Shown piece after piece: positions 8,887 through 17,922 of a stretch of 64,000 bases of DNA. How positions within the stretch are numbered: position 1 is the stretch's first letter; each line of letters begins with the position of its first letter. The position numbers and the translations under genes are program-made. Source of the DNA: Ruegeria sp. HKCCD7303 (GTDB taxonomy: Bacteria > Pseudomonadota > Alphaproteobacteria > Rhodobacterales > Rhodobacteraceae); NCBI RefSeq assembly GCF_013111185.1, contig NZ_WVRE01000005.1, positions 265,437-329,436 on the forward strand, given 5' to 3'. Under the pieces are notes generated by a model. It was given only the letters and a program-made list of their open reading frames with translations. It was not told the origin of the DNA and ran no database searches.

Positions 8887-9732
8887 ATGGACATCACACC
8901 ACTCACCGGCGGCTTAGGCGCTGAAATCTACGGCGCCGATATTCGAGACAGCGGGCAATTTCCTGATATTCACCAAGCCTTTGCCAAGTATTCCGTTATC
9001 GTCCTAAGGGGTCAAACAGCCACCCCTGAAGACCATCTGAACTTTGCTCGCAGCTTTGGCGCGATCAACGTCAACCGTTTCTTCAAACCGGTTAATGGCT
9101 ATCCCGAGATTGCGACGGTCTTAAAAGAAAAGGGCCAGAAAGAAGCGGTGGGTGAAGGGTGGCACACCGATCATTCCTATGACGAAGCGCCAGCCATGGG
9201 ATCAATCCTGCATGCGATTGAGATGCCGCCCTATGGAGGAGACACGCTGTTTGTGTCTATGGCAGCCGCGTATGAGGCACTCTCGGCCCCAATGCGTCAG
9301 TTTCTAGACGGGCTGACTGCTGTGCATTCTTCACGTCACGTCTTTGGTGCCGCCATACAAGACAGCGAAGCCGCCAAGAGCGGTCGATTAGGCAACGCAG
9401 ACGCCGCAACACAAGATGCGCACCATCCCATTGTCATCACACATCCACTCAGCGGGCGTCGTGGTCTTTTTGTGAACCCTGTCTTCACAACGCATATCGA
9501 AGGGCTCAGCAAAGACGAGTCTGATGCAATTCTTGCGATGCTGTACGAACACTGCAAACAACCCGAGTTCCAATGCCGCGTGCGCTGGCGCGCGGGCGAC
9601 ATAACGATGTGGGACAACAGAGCCACATGGCACAAGGCAATCAACGACTATCACGGTTTTCGACGCCTGATGCACCGGGTCACGGTTGAAGGCGTGGCTT
9701 TGTCGACCCCTGCTGAAAACAAGGACAGCTAA
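8887..9732 (+). CDS. TauD/TfdA-family Fe(II)/2-oxoglutarate-dependent dioxygenase
   Basis: A 281-residue protein with TauD-family landmarks: the iron ligands in WHTDHSY and the distal histidine in WDNRATWHKA, and the 2-oxoglutarate-binding arginine region in RRLMHRVT. Family members hydroxylate small acids such as taurine, 2,4-D or carnitine derivatives, often splitting C-S, C-O or C-N bonds. AGGAG precedes the ATG at 8887. No transporter or dedicated regulator sits beside it, so the substrate is open; given the sulfur-related genes elsewhere in the window a sulfonate is possible but not shown. Its stop overlaps the stop of the convergent peroxidase gene by a few bases. Confidence 0.87.
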   Translation: MDITPLTGGLGAEIYGADIRDSGQFPDIHQAFAKYSVIVLRGQTATPEDHLNFARSFGAINVNRFFKPVNGYPEIATVLKEKGQKEAVGEGWHTDHSYDEAPAMGSILHAIEMPPYGGDTLFVSMAAAYEALSAPMRQFLDGLTAVHSSRHVFGAAIQDSEAAKSGRLGNADAATQDAHHPIVITHPLSGRRGLFVNPVFTTHIEGLSKDESDAILAMLYEHCKQPEFQCRVRWRAGDITMWDNRATWHKAINDYHGFRRLMHRVTVEGVALSTPAENKDS

Positions 9733-11021
9733 GGAACAAATCCACTGGGCACGCCAAAAATCGGTGCATCCACACTGGAACCTGTCAAAGCGTCCATAAA
9801 AGCGATCAGATTCTGGATTTCCACTTCCGAGAGTTCAATCGGATCAATGTCAGTTTTGCTGCGTTGGCGTTCCATTTCCAGTCGATCATCCCAAACCAGA
9901 AAGTCAGCGTCGTGCAACCACGGAACCTGAGGCAACCCGGCCATATCGGGCGTCCAGGCATCAAAGCTTGCCTGAGGGTTCAGATGATGGCGGATGACGC
10001 TTTCAAGGTCGGGGAAAGCCCCGTTGTGACCGTAAGGGGCCGTCAAAGCAACGTTGCGCAACATGGGGGTGCGAAACCTGTAGGCATCTTCCAACCGGTT
10101 GCTTTCACCCATAAGACCAACGTCGCGCGCATACGGATCCCATTGACGGGTTCGGCCCGGACCAAAAGGCGGAATGGCCAAAGCGTGGAATTCCTGATCG
10201 GACATCAACGGGCCCGCGTGGCACACGGAACAGTTTGCCTTACCATAGAACAGATCCATCCCGTCTTTTTGAACGGTTGATAACGCATTCATGTCCCCTG
10301 CCAGATACTGGTCGAATGGGCTGTCCGTGCTGCGCCATTCGATGGCCATGAACGCTGCCAAGGCATTGGCGACCTGCGTGATTGTAATGTCCTCGGTTGT
10401 TTCGATTTCTCCGAACGCCGCGACCATCGCCGGTCCGTAAAACGGATCGGTTCTTACGCGTTTGGCAAGGATCGGCCAACCTTTGTCGATCCGATCGTGG
10501 ACGGCCCCGGTCACTTGGTTTTCGGCTACATTTCCCGCCATTTCGAACTGTGCGGTCAATGGAAAAAGCGCTTGTGCGGCTAGCAAAGAGTTCAACCCTT
10601 CAGGCAACCATTCCTGCGCGGGTGAGTTGAACCCGTTTTCATAAACATCCGAGATGCTCAGGCGGCCATCGTGAAACACCGTGTGGATACCTTTCGCCCC
10701 GAGATTCCATAGCCCCGGTGAGTTACGCGGGATACGCTTTCGGATTCTGTCTGCGCCCGTGCCCGGAGTACGGTCCGGTCCCAGACCTTCACCGCCTTCC
10801 CCGATGCCAAGCGACAGCCCATCTGAAGTCCCGAAGTCCGGATGATGGCAATGCGCGCAGGATATATTCTGATTGCCCGACAGGATCGGGTCGTAAAACA
10901 GTTGATGACCGATGGCGGCCTGTTCCATATCAAAAGGCAGGAAATCATCATCTGTCAGAGGGCGCGGCACATCCTGTGCCGCCGCGCTCCCGGCCAAGAG
11001 GAAAGCAACCCCATGCGCCAG
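9729..11021 (-). CDS. Di-haem cytochrome c peroxidase / MauG-like protein (start uncertain)
   Basis: About 430 residues with a signal peptide ending around AGSAAAQDV, followed by two c-type haem sites: CAHCH in the N-terminal domain and CSVCH in the C-terminal domain. Later motifs (RFRTPMLRNVALTAPYGHNG) are typical of bacterial di-haem peroxidases, which reduce H2O2 in the periplasm or, as MauG-like proteins, modify partner proteins. The start is unclear: no in-frame ATG lies before the signal peptide, and upstream the frame runs antisense into the Sel1 gene. A CTG at 11021 is given as a placeholder. Either a rare start codon is used or the 5' end is damaged. Confidence 0.75.
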   Translation of the reverse strand: MAHGVAFLLAGSAAAQDVPRPLTDDDFLPFDMEQAAIGHQLFYDPILSGNQNISCAHCHHPDFGTSDGLSLGIGEGGEGLGPDRTPGTGADRIRKRIPRNSPGLWNLGAKGIHTVFHDGRLSISDVYENGFNSPAQEWLPEGLNSLLAAQALFPLTAQFEMAGNVAENQVTGAVHDRIDKGWPILAKRVRTDPFYGPAMVAAFGEIETTEDITITQVANALAAFMAIEWRSTDSPFDQYLAGDMNALSTVQKDGMDLFYGKANCSVCHAGPLMSDQEFHALAIPPFGPGRTRQWDPYARDVGLMGESNRLEDAYRFRTPMLRNVALTAPYGHNGAFPDLESVIRHHLNPQASFDAWTPDMAGLPQVPWLHDADFLVWDDRLEMERQRSKTDIDPIELSEVEIQNLIAFMDALTGSSVDAPIFGVPSGFVP

Positions 11022-11483
11022 TTTGTACTTGCCCTTTGTCTGCTTGCCAGCCCGGCGCTCGCCGAACTGGAACAGGCGCGCGATTTGATGGAGGCCGGCG
11101 AGTTTGAGGCCGCGCGCAAAGAACTGCTGCCCGCCGCCCGCTCGGGCAATGCCGAGGCCGAGGAATTGATCGGCGTGATGTACGGGCTGGGCCTGGGCGT
11201 CGAACGGGACTATGAGCGCGCGTTCGAATGGTATCTGCGCGCCTCGATGAAGGGGCATCCGGGGGCCCAGTCGGGGGTTGGCTGGTATTATGAGCTGGGT
11301 CTTGGGATGCCCGCGCCTGATCTGGTCAGGGCTTACATGTGGTACACGCTCAGCGCGATTGGCGGCGATCCCGACGCAGCGATCAGCCTTGAGGAAGTAA
11401 TCAAGAAAATGTCGCCGGAGCAGATCGAAAGGGCGCATGTTCTGGTGAACGACTACAAAGGGTGGATGTACCCGTTTCGGTAA
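11013..11483 (+). CDS. Secreted Sel1-repeat protein
   Basis: A 156-residue protein with an N-terminal signal peptide (MRQFVLALCLLASPALA) followed by Sel1/TPR-like helical repeats such as AEELIGVMYGLGLGVERDY and AQSGVGWYYELGLG. Such proteins are periplasmic scaffolds for protein-protein contacts. The ATG at 11013 has a strong AAGAGGAAAG site and is preferred to an upstream ATG in the same frame at 10842, which lies inside the opposite-strand peroxidase gene. Its 5' end is head-to-head with the peroxidase start, so the two signal-peptide regions nearly coincide on opposite strands. Confidence 0.8.
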   Translation: MRQFVLALCLLASPALAELEQARDLMEAGEFEAARKELLPAARSGNAEAEELIGVMYGLGLGVERDYERAFEWYLRASMKGHPGAQSGVGWYYELGLGMPAPDLVRAYMWYTLSAIGGDPDAAISLEEVIKKMSPEQIERAHVLVNDYKGWMYPFR

Positions 11484-11509
11484 GGGCCGGGCCTTAAGGG
11501 GCCCGACCC
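11484..11509. terminator. Stem-loop between convergent genes
   Basis: GGGCCGGGCC at 11484-11493 pairs with GGCCCGACCC at 11500-11509 with one mismatch and a six-base loop. It lies directly between the stop of the Sel1 gene and the stop of the TRAP solute-binding gene, so it probably acts as a two-way terminator. It has no clear T-run. Confidence 0.6.
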
Positions 11510-11515
11510 GGAAGC

Positions 11516-12577
11516 TTAGTTCAGATCCGCATCGCGCGACGCGTTCACATCGGCCTCAGCCGCCGCCACCGCATCTGTCAACGCAACAAAGATCTCATCC
11601 CCACGGGCAACATTGGACTGGAACCAGTCATAGACCGGCGTTGCGGCCTCTTTGAACGCAGCCTTCTGGTCAGGTGTCAGCACATAGAGATCGCCGCCAC
11701 CGGCGACAAAATCCTCATAGGCTTGGATCGACTTGCGCTTGGGTGAGGCAAAGGTAGCCTGTTGAAGCGCATAGAAGCCGTCAACGACGACGCGGCGCAT
11801 GTCCTCGGGCATCTCCTGAAACTTGGCGTTGTTCATCCACCACAGCGCACCCATGTATGCATGCCCGTCCAGCGTGACGTACTGCAGACCCGCATCCGGG
11901 AATTTCATGCCCATGATGTCGGTGATGCCGTTCTTGGACCCTTCAACAACGCCGGTCTGGAAGCTGGTGAACAGTTCGGGCCACGGGATTGGGGTGGGCG
12001 AGGCGCCCAGCGCTTTGACCAATTCCTGCGGCAGGTCAGCAACCACGGTGCGGATTTTCAACCCTTCCATATCCGCAGGCTCGGCAATGCGGCGCTGCGT
12101 GTTGGCGAAGTTGCGCCAGCCACCGGTGTTGCCAATGGTCATCAAACGGATCGCGCCGCCCGAGTCCTCAAGCGCCATGTTGCGCATGGTACGGGTGAAG
12201 TCACCGGACAGAACATGTTCTGCAATGCGGTCATCGGCCATCAGATATGGCAAATCCAGAACCTGCACGTATGGGAAAATGCCCGACGCACCGCCGGAGG
12301 TGGAGATGTAGATGTCTATGGTTCCGTCTGCCACACCTTGCAAGCACTCGGCCCCGTTCGAACATAGCTGCGTGCCGATAAACAGCTCGACCTCGATCGC
12401 ACCGTTCGAGGCGGCCTCGACATAGTTCTTGAAGACGATCAGGCCGTCGTAGTCCTCGTCATTTTCGTTCGAATTGGCAGTGGCGCGCAGCGTGTAGTCT
12501 GCGGCTGTGGCGGCCACGGCAGACGCGGCCACCAACGATGTGGCCACCGCTGCGGTTTTGATAAAGTTTCTGAGCAT
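11516..12577 (-). CDS. TRAP transporter solute-binding protein (DctP family)
   Basis: A 353-residue periplasmic binding protein with a clear signal peptide (hydrophobic segment then AVAATAADYT). The body has DctP-family features, including LKIRTVVADLPQELVKALG, which carries the arginine that usually clamps a substrate carboxylate, and TSFQTGVVEGSKNG. GGAGG lies ahead of the ATG at 12577. It captures the substrate for the DctQM permease encoded just upstream and is the last gene of a six-gene operon headed by the flavin monooxygenase. The ligand is unknown; if the operon is Smo-like, sulfoquinovose or a relative is the candidate. Confidence 0.9.
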   Translation of the reverse strand: MLRNFIKTAAVATSLVAASAVAATAADYTLRATANSNENDEDYDGLIVFKNYVEAASNGAIEVELFIGTQLCSNGAECLQGVADGTIDIYISTSGGASGIFPYVQVLDLPYLMADDRIAEHVLSGDFTRTMRNMALEDSGGAIRLMTIGNTGGWRNFANTQRRIAEPADMEGLKIRTVVADLPQELVKALGASPTPIPWPELFTSFQTGVVEGSKNGITDIMGMKFPDAGLQYVTLDGHAYMGALWWMNNAKFQEMPEDMRRVVVDGFYALQQATFASPKRKSIQAYEDFVAGGGDLYVLTPDQKAAFKEAATPVYDWFQSNVARGDEIFVALTDAVAAAEADVNASRDADLN

Positions 12578-12601
12578 GCGTTTCCTCCCTGTGGAACTCA
12601 G

Positions 12602-13891
12602 TTAGTTGGCAAACCCCGTTATGCGCGGGATGGTCATGGATAGTGCGGGGATGTAGGTGATCAGGAAGATCACTATGATTTCGACCGCCAGGAATGGCAG
12701 GATCGCTTTGGCGATGGTCTCAACCCGTTCGCGTGACACGGCGGCGGCCACGAACAGGACCAAGCCCATCGGTGGGGTGGCCAGACCAACGGTCAGGTTG
12801 ACGCTCATGATGATGGCGAAGTGAATTGGGTCAACACCGAGGCTGGTGAAGATCGGGCCAAGGATGGGCCCGAGAATGATGATCGCGGGACCGGCGTCCA
12901 AGAACATACCGACGATGAAAAGCAGCAGATTGATCAGAAATAGTAGGATCAGCGGGTTTTCCGAAAGGCTGAGTATCAGTGAAGCCAATTGCTCGGGCGC
13001 ATGGCTGAGGCTGACCACAGTTTTGAACGCCATCGCCGCACCAACCAGCAGCAGCACGACGGCCGAGGTCATGCCTGCGTTGCTGAGAACCTCGGGCACC
13101 TCTTTCCATGTCAAAGTGCGCAGAACGAAGAAGCCGATGATGAAAGCATAGCCTACGGCGACGGCTGCAGCCTCGGTCGGGGTGAAAATACCGCCGAGAA
13201 TACCGCCCAGAATGATGACCGGGGTCATCAGCGGGAAGAAGGCTTTAAGGCTGGCCTGACGACGCTCGGGCCAGGTGTATTTCCGGCTGGCGACCGGGAA
13301 GTCATATTTGTCAGCCATCAGTTTGATCATCAGCATAAGGCCGACACCAACCATCACACCGGGGACGATACCCGCGAGGAACAGGGCAGCCACGCTTTCG
13401 CCCATGACGTAGGCATAGATGATCATGATGCCCGAGGGCGGAATAATCGGTCCGATCACCGAACTTGCCGCTGTGATCGCCGCAGCGAATTTACGGGTAT
13501 AACCCTGTTTCTCCATCGCCGGGATCAGCATGGACCCTAGGGCGGAGGTGTCTGCGACTGCCGAGCCGGACAAGCCCGCAAACAGGATCGAACTCAGCAC
13601 GTTCACATGTGCCAGACCGCCACGCAGATGGCCCATAAGCGCCTGTGAAAACTCGACAAGACGGATGGTGATGCCGCCTCGGTTCATCAGCTCTCCGGCC
13701 AGCATGAAGAAGGGGATCGCCATCAGCGGGAAACTGTCCATGCCGTTATAGACGTTGCGGTAGAGCAGCGTGATGTCGTTGGTTTGGCCATTCAGCCACA
13801 GCAGGATACCGGGCGCGGCCAGAAGGGCGAAAAAGACCGGCAGACCGATCAGCAGAAAAATCAGAAAGGTGGGCAGGAACCAGATCAGCAT
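12602..13891 (-). CDS. TRAP transporter large permease (DctM family)
   Basis: A 429-residue integral membrane protein with about twelve hydrophobic segments. Family signatures are GLSGSAVADTSALGSMLIP and FIPPSG-like IGPIIPPSGIMII, typical of DctM. It forms the sodium-driven transport channel with DctQ. Its start directly follows the dctQ stop (no gap) and it precedes dctP by 24 bases, as expected for a Q-M-P operon. Substrate is set by the binding protein. Confidence 0.92.
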   Translation of the reverse strand: MLIWFLPTFLIFLLIGLPVFFALLAAPGILLWLNGQTNDITLLYRNVYNGMDSFPLMAIPFFMLAGELMNRGGITIRLVEFSQALMGHLRGGLAHVNVLSSILFAGLSGSAVADTSALGSMLIPAMEKQGYTRKFAAAITAASSVIGPIIPPSGIMIIYAYVMGESVAALFLAGIVPGVMVGVGLMLMIKLMADKYDFPVASRKYTWPERRQASLKAFFPLMTPVIILGGILGGIFTPTEAAAVAVGYAFIIGFFVLRTLTWKEVPEVLSNAGMTSAVVLLLVGAAMAFKTVVSLSHAPEQLASLILSLSENPLILLFLINLLLFIVGMFLDAGPAIIILGPILGPIFTSLGVDPIHFAIIMSVNLTVGLATPPMGLVLFVAAAVSRERVETIAKAILPFLAVEIIVIFLITYIPALSMTIPRITGFAN

Positions 13892-14479
13892 TTATTCGGC
13901 CCCCACTGCCGCATCAGGAATTTCGGGCAACAGGTGACCTCCGCCCAGCAGAGTGATGAAAGATCGCAGGATCAACTCGATATTCACCGAGATCAGCAAG
14001 ATGATCCCCACCAACAGCGAGGCCATCATCCAGCTACGCGGGATGCGGTACCATTCGTCGAACCCGAAAGATGTGGGCAGGTATAGCGCTGCGGTGGCGA
14101 ACCTACCGCCAAAGCCAGTCACTTCGGACCAGCCGATATTGACAGCGACCAGCAGCACGGCAAGCGAGATTAGCAGCAAGAACAGGTTCAGCGTTTGGCC
14201 GATAATGCGCGGCAAAAAGCGCTCTAGCATATCAATGGCCACAAAACCCCCGCGCCGAAACGCCGTGGGGGCCATCAGACCGGTCATCCACAACATGCAG
14301 AACCGCGCGGCCTCATCCGGCCAGGGCAGCGCATTGCCCAGAACATATCGGAAGAACACCTGAATCAGGATTGCAATGACCATGAGTGCAATAGCAACGA
14401 CACCAACCGCGCGGCCCAGACGCAGCACGGTTTCGTTCACGAATGCAATCGGCGCAAGCACCGATGCCAGTCCGCCCAT
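13892..14479 (-). CDS. TRAP transporter small permease (DctQ family)
   Basis: A 195-residue membrane protein with four hydrophobic segments and the DctQ-type stretch RYVLGNALPWPDEAARFCML. It pairs with the large permease. The gene follows the flavin reductase after 53 bases and ends exactly where dctM begins, so transport and oxidation genes look co-transcribed. Confidence 0.88.
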   Translation of the reverse strand: MGGLASVLAPIAFVNETVLRLGRAVGVVAIALMVIAILIQVFFRYVLGNALPWPDEAARFCMLWMTGLMAPTAFRRGGFVAIDMLERFLPRIIGQTLNLFLLLISLAVLLVAVNIGWSEVTGFGGRFATAALYLPTSFGFDEWYRIPRSWMMASLLVGIILLISVNIELILRSFITLLGGGHLLPEIPDAAVGAE

Positions 14480-14532
14480 GCGGATCCTCCCTTGTTCAGC
14501 CGCGGGTATGTCCCACGACCGTCAGATCGCGC

Positions 14533-15051
14533 TTAGTGCTGCGCGAATTGGCCGAGTTTCCCGGCATAAAAGGTCAGCGCGTCTCCGTCCGCCATGCTGA
14601 CCCTAAGAACTTTTCCCACAACAATAACGTGATCGCCCGCATCGTGATATGCATGTTGTTCGCATTCAAACCGCGCCAGGCAATCCGACAACAACGGCGT
14701 TCCGTTCTCGCAGCGCTCATGCGCGATGTCGCGCAGGGCGAAGGCATCCTTGGAGCAGCCAAAGCACAGCTCGGCCTGTTCGGATGACAGTACGTGAACG
14801 CTGAAATGACGGGCCTCTTGGAAATAGGGGAAGCGCCGCGAATTGCGGTCACCCGCCCACATGATCAGCGGCGGGTCTAATGACAGGGATGAGAAACTAT
14901 TGGCCGTAATACAGACCGGACCATCCGCGCTGTCGCAGGTGACGATGGTCACCCCAGTGGCAAAGCGACCAAAGGCGTCGCGCAGGGTACGGGTGTCGTC
15001 CTTATGTGGAACGAAGGTGTGGTTCATGTCCTTTGAGATTGCGTTCATCAT
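14533..15051 (-). CDS. Flavin reductase (HpaC / SmoA-like)
   Basis: A 172-residue flavin reductase-domain protein: RFATGVTIVTC, ITANSFSSLSLDPPLIM and HVIVVGKVL are typical of the family that uses NAD(P)H to make reduced FMN or FAD for a partner monooxygenase. Here the partner is the flavin monooxygenase two genes upstream. Its ATG overlaps the aldo-keto reductase stop (ATGA), showing tight coupling. In the sulfoquinovose monooxygenase pathway SmoA plays this part. The pairing is inferred from operon structure. Confidence 0.88.
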   Translation of the reverse strand: MMNAISKDMNHTFVPHKDDTRTLRDAFGRFATGVTIVTCDSADGPVCITANSFSSLSLDPPLIMWAGDRNSRRFPYFQEARHFSVHVLSSEQAELCFGCSKDAFALRDIAHERCENGTPLLSDCLARFECEQHAYHDAGDHVIVVGKVLRVSMADGDALTFYAGKLGQFAQH

Positions 15052-15938
15052 GGTACCTCATGCCCCAGTGCCGCCTCATAGAGGCGATACCAGGTTTCGC
15101 GATCCAGTTTGACTTTCAACGCGTCCGAGGCGCGTTTGATCCGATCCAGATTGTTGGTTCCCAGAACCGGCAGGATGTTGGCCGGATGTGCCAGCAGGAA
15201 AGCCACAGCGACGGCGGCGCGATCCACACCGAACTCGGCTGCGATTTCATCGGCCACAACGCCGACCGGAGGGTTTCCGGCCATCAACAGGCCTCCACCA
15301 AGCGGCGACCACGCCATCAGCGGATGGCCGTGTTGCTGGTGAAACGCCAGATCGCCATTGGTGAAAGGGCTGATCTCGCCCAGCGAGATCTCGATCTGGT
15401 TGGTGACCAATTTGGTCTTCATCGCCGATTGCAGCAGCGACCAGTTCCACGGGCGGAAGTTCGATACACCCACAGCGCCCACTTTACCGCTGGCGACAAC
15501 CTCGTCCAGAGCGGCACCAGTTTCATTGTGGTCCATCAGCGGGTCAGGGCGGTGAATCAACAGCAGGTCGATATGGTCAATGGCCATTTCTGTCAGCGAG
15601 GTATCGACCGACTTCAGAATATGGGCGCGCGACGTGTCGTAGTATTTCACCTTCGCATCCGCGTAACGGCCCACCGGGGCGATGATGTCACATTTGGTGA
15701 CGATCTCCATCTTCTGGCGCAAGCTTGGGTTGGCGCGCAAGGCATTGCCCAGAACGGCCTCAGCTGCGTAACCGCCATAGATATCAGCCTGATCAAAGGT
15801 GGTGATGCCCTGGTCCAAGCAAGCCTGAATCTTGGCTACCACATGCCCTGTGGACGTGTCGCTGTCATCGCCCAGCCGCCACATGCCATAGACAAGACGG
15901 CTCATCTCAAGCGAGTCAGATAGTTTCACACGTTGCAT
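15048..15938 (-). CDS. Aldo-keto reductase (SmoB-like position)
   Basis: A 296-residue AKR with the expected landmarks: FDQADIYGGYAAE holds the catalytic Asp and Tyr, VTKCD the catalytic Lys, LLLIHRPDPL the active-site His, and GVSNFRPWN the following strand. It reduces an aldehyde or ketone with NADPH. Overlaps of one base with the monooxygenase gene (TGATG) and four bases with the flavin reductase gene place it firmly in the operon. In the Smo pathway the matching enzyme SmoB reduces 6-oxo-glucose, the product of the monooxygenase, to glucose. That role is inferred from gene order. Confidence 0.87.
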   Translation of the reverse strand: MQRVKLSDSLEMSRLVYGMWRLGDDSDTSTGHVVAKIQACLDQGITTFDQADIYGGYAAEAVLGNALRANPSLRQKMEIVTKCDIIAPVGRYADAKVKYYDTSRAHILKSVDTSLTEMAIDHIDLLLIHRPDPLMDHNETGAALDEVVASGKVGAVGVSNFRPWNWSLLQSAMKTKLVTNQIEISLGEISPFTNGDLAFHQQHGHPLMAWSPLGGGLLMAGNPPVGVVADEIAAEFGVDRAAVAVAFLLAHPANILPVLGTNNLDRIKRASDALKVKLDRETWYRLYEAALGHEVP

Positions 15939-17092
15939 CAGCGGCGTTCTCCGTTGCCCAGTGGGGTCGCTGGGGTCGTTGCTGGCACGCGCCCGTAAGC
16001 TTCGGGCAGCGAGCAGGTTTTCAAGTTGGGCAACACCCGAGCACCAAAGTGCTTGGCCTCATCCATGTGCGGGTAGCCCGAGAATATGAAAGCGCGGATG
16101 CCCATCTTCTGATATTCCTCGATCTTCGACATAACCTGATCGGTCGATCCGACCAGAGCAGCACCGCAGCCAGACCGCGCCCGGCCAACACCAGTCCAGA
16201 GACCGGGTTCGACATAGCCATACTCATCTGCCAGATCGCGGTTCTTGGCCTGATGCGCCACACCCAGCGACGTCGCGTCCAACGCCCGTTCACGAATGGC
16301 GCGACCGTATTCGTCATCCAGCTTCGAGACGATGTAATCCGCATATTCCTGTGCCTCAGCCTCGGTATCGCGGACGATCATGTGGACACGCAAGCCGTAG
16401 TCCAGCGTGCGGTTGTAGTTCTCGGCCACAGCGTGAACGGCCTTCATCCGTTCGGCAAGTTGATCCTTGGTTTCGGGCCACATCAGGTAGACGTCGCAAT
16501 GTTCACCACACAAATCCAAAGCCGAAGGTGAATATCCACCAAAATACAACAGTGGCCCGCCAGTCTGATAGGGTTTCGCAGGATCCGTTGTCAGACCCGA
16601 GAAGTTATACACTTCGCCGGCGTGATTGATCTCATCCTGTGTCCAGGCCTGTTTCAAAATCTCAACCACTTCGCGCGATCGCTGATAACGGAACGCACTA
16701 TCGGCTTTCTCACCGGGGAAGTCCGATGAGATGATGTTGACCGTCAACCGCCCCTTCAGCATGTGATCCAGCGTAGCGATGGTGCGGGCCAGCATGATGG
16801 GCTGCATCTCACCACACCGCACGGCAGCCAACATATTAATCTTTTCAGTGATCGGGGCGCAGCCCGCGACAAAGCTCAGCGTGTCCTGGCCAACCTGATA
16901 AGAGGATGGGCACAGGATATTGCGGAACCCTTGCGCTTCGGCCTCTTTTACGATGCCGGAACAATGCGCCCAACTGGACCGCAGATCGCCATCGGGCACT
17001 CCAAGGAACTGGTAGTCGTCCGAGCAGAGCGCAGCAAACCACGAGACCTCTGCCGCAGCCAGATCAGGGGAAGTGATGGGGACGATAGTCAT
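15938..17092 (-). CDS. Flavin-dependent monooxygenase of the alkanesulfonate / sulfoquinovose monooxygenase type
   Basis: A 384-residue bacterial luciferase-like (LLM) monooxygenase close to SsuD: a TIM-barrel protein with LCPSSYQVGQD, LTVNIISSDFPGEKAD and YFGGYSPSALDLCGEH, regions that in SsuD form the FMNH2 and substrate site. SsuD-type enzymes use reduced flavin and oxygen to cleave C-S bonds of sulfonates, releasing sulfite and an aldehyde. Being first in an operon with an aldo-keto reductase and a flavin reductase, in the order described for SmoC-SmoB-SmoA, it is a candidate sulfoquinovose monooxygenase. A different sulfonate, or another LLM substrate, cannot be excluded. Confidence 0.85.
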   Translation of the reverse strand: MTIVPITSPDLAAAEVSWFAALCSDDYQFLGVPDGDLRSSWAHCSGIVKEAEAQGFRNILCPSSYQVGQDTLSFVAGCAPITEKINMLAAVRCGEMQPIMLARTIATLDHMLKGRLTVNIISSDFPGEKADSAFRYQRSREVVEILKQAWTQDEINHAGEVYNFSGLTTDPAKPYQTGGPLLYFGGYSPSALDLCGEHCDVYLMWPETKDQLAERMKAVHAVAENYNRTLDYGLRVHMIVRDTEAEAQEYADYIVSKLDDEYGRAIRERALDATSLGVAHQAKNRDLADEYGYVEPGLWTGVGRARSGCGAALVGSTDQVMSKIEEYQKMGIRAFIFSGYPHMDEAKHFGARVLPNLKTCSLPEAYGRVPATTPATPLGNGERR

Positions 17093-17143
17093 CTGAGTCG
17101 GTCTCCGCGCAGCGTTTGCTTTTTCTCTTGCGTAGCAATCGCT

Positions 17144-17168
17144 TTGATGTAGATCAATAGTGTATCAA
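17144..17168. promoter_or_regulatory. Candidate GntR operator in divergent promoter region
   Basis: TTGAT-GTAG-ATCAA (17144-17157) is a perfect palindrome, and a further ATCAA follows at 17164-17168, so three TTGAT/ATCAA half-sites occur within 25 bases. They lie in the 92-base gap between the monooxygenase operon and the divergent GntR gene, where an autoregulatory operator is expected. Function is inferred. Confidence 0.5.
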
Positions 17169-17184
17169 TTTTTTCCGCGACTAA

Positions 17185-17910
17185 GTGAAGCGACTGACTG
17201 TGCCCTCTGCTAATCGAAACCCAAATGCCCTTCCGGTTTACATCCAGATTGCGGAGCTTCTGATCCGCGACATCGCGGCGGGTCGGCTGATAGACGGCGA
17301 GCGCCTGCCACCCGAGCGCGAGCTGGCCGCAGAACTAAATGTCTCGGTCGGGACGCTGCGAAAATCGCTCGCCGAGCTAGAAAAAAAGGGGATGCTCGAG
17401 CGCATCCAGGGCTCGGGCAATTACATTCGGGAAACAGGAACACAGAACAGCGTCTATGCAATGTTCCGGCTTGAATTGCCTAAAGGTGGCGGCTTGCCGC
17501 GCGCGGATATCCTGTCGGTGGATCACTTGGAAAAACCTTCCGATCTGCCCCCGTTCGGACAGTCAACCCGCGGATCACGCGTGCGTCGGATGCGCTACTT
17601 GAATGACACAATCATAGCCGTCGAAGAAATCTGGCTGGACGAATCAGCAGGTTTGATCGACCCGACCCTCTTGTCCGACTCTCTTTACCGCTACTATCAA
17701 CGCCAATTGGGATTTTGGATCATTCGGGCCGAAGACAGGGTCTCGGTCCAATCGCTTCCCGATTGGACGCCCGAAAGCTTCACCAAACCAGCAGGCCAAA
17801 CAGTGGGGTATATCGAGCGTTTCAGCTGGTCAGAGACCGCTGAACCCGTTGAATTCTCAAAAACATGGTTCGACCCAGATCGGGCCAACTACGTCCAACG
17901 TTTGAAGTAA
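17185..17910 (+). CDS. GntR/HutC-family transcriptional regulator
   Basis: A 241-residue regulator. Residues about 15-80 form the GntR winged helix (YIQIAELLIRDIAAGRL, then LPPERELAAELNVSVGT), and the C-terminal part is a UTRA effector domain (VEEIWLDE, YYQRQLGFWI). Such regulators usually repress an adjacent catabolic operon until a sugar or acid inducer binds. The start is uncertain: GTG at 17185 or GTG at 17200. It faces the monooxygenase/TRAP operon and is followed after 12 bases by a Gfo/Idh/MocA gene, so it probably controls both sides. Confidence 0.88.
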   Translation: MKRLTVPSANRNPNALPVYIQIAELLIRDIAAGRLIDGERLPPERELAAELNVSVGTLRKSLAELEKKGMLERIQGSGNYIRETGTQNSVYAMFRLELPKGGGLPRADILSVDHLEKPSDLPPFGQSTRGSRVRRMRYLNDTIIAVEEIWLDESAGLIDPTLLSDSLYRYYQRQLGFWIIRAEDRVSVQSLPDWTPESFTKPAGQTVGYIERFSWSETAEPVEFSKTWFDPDRANYVQRLK

Positions 17911-17922
17911 AAGGAAACACGC

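Noticed and set aside
9729..11438. A 569-residue reverse-strand frame extending the peroxidase upstream
   Set aside because: The extra N-terminal part lies antisense to the Sel1 gene, has no family features, and sits before a clear internal signal peptide.
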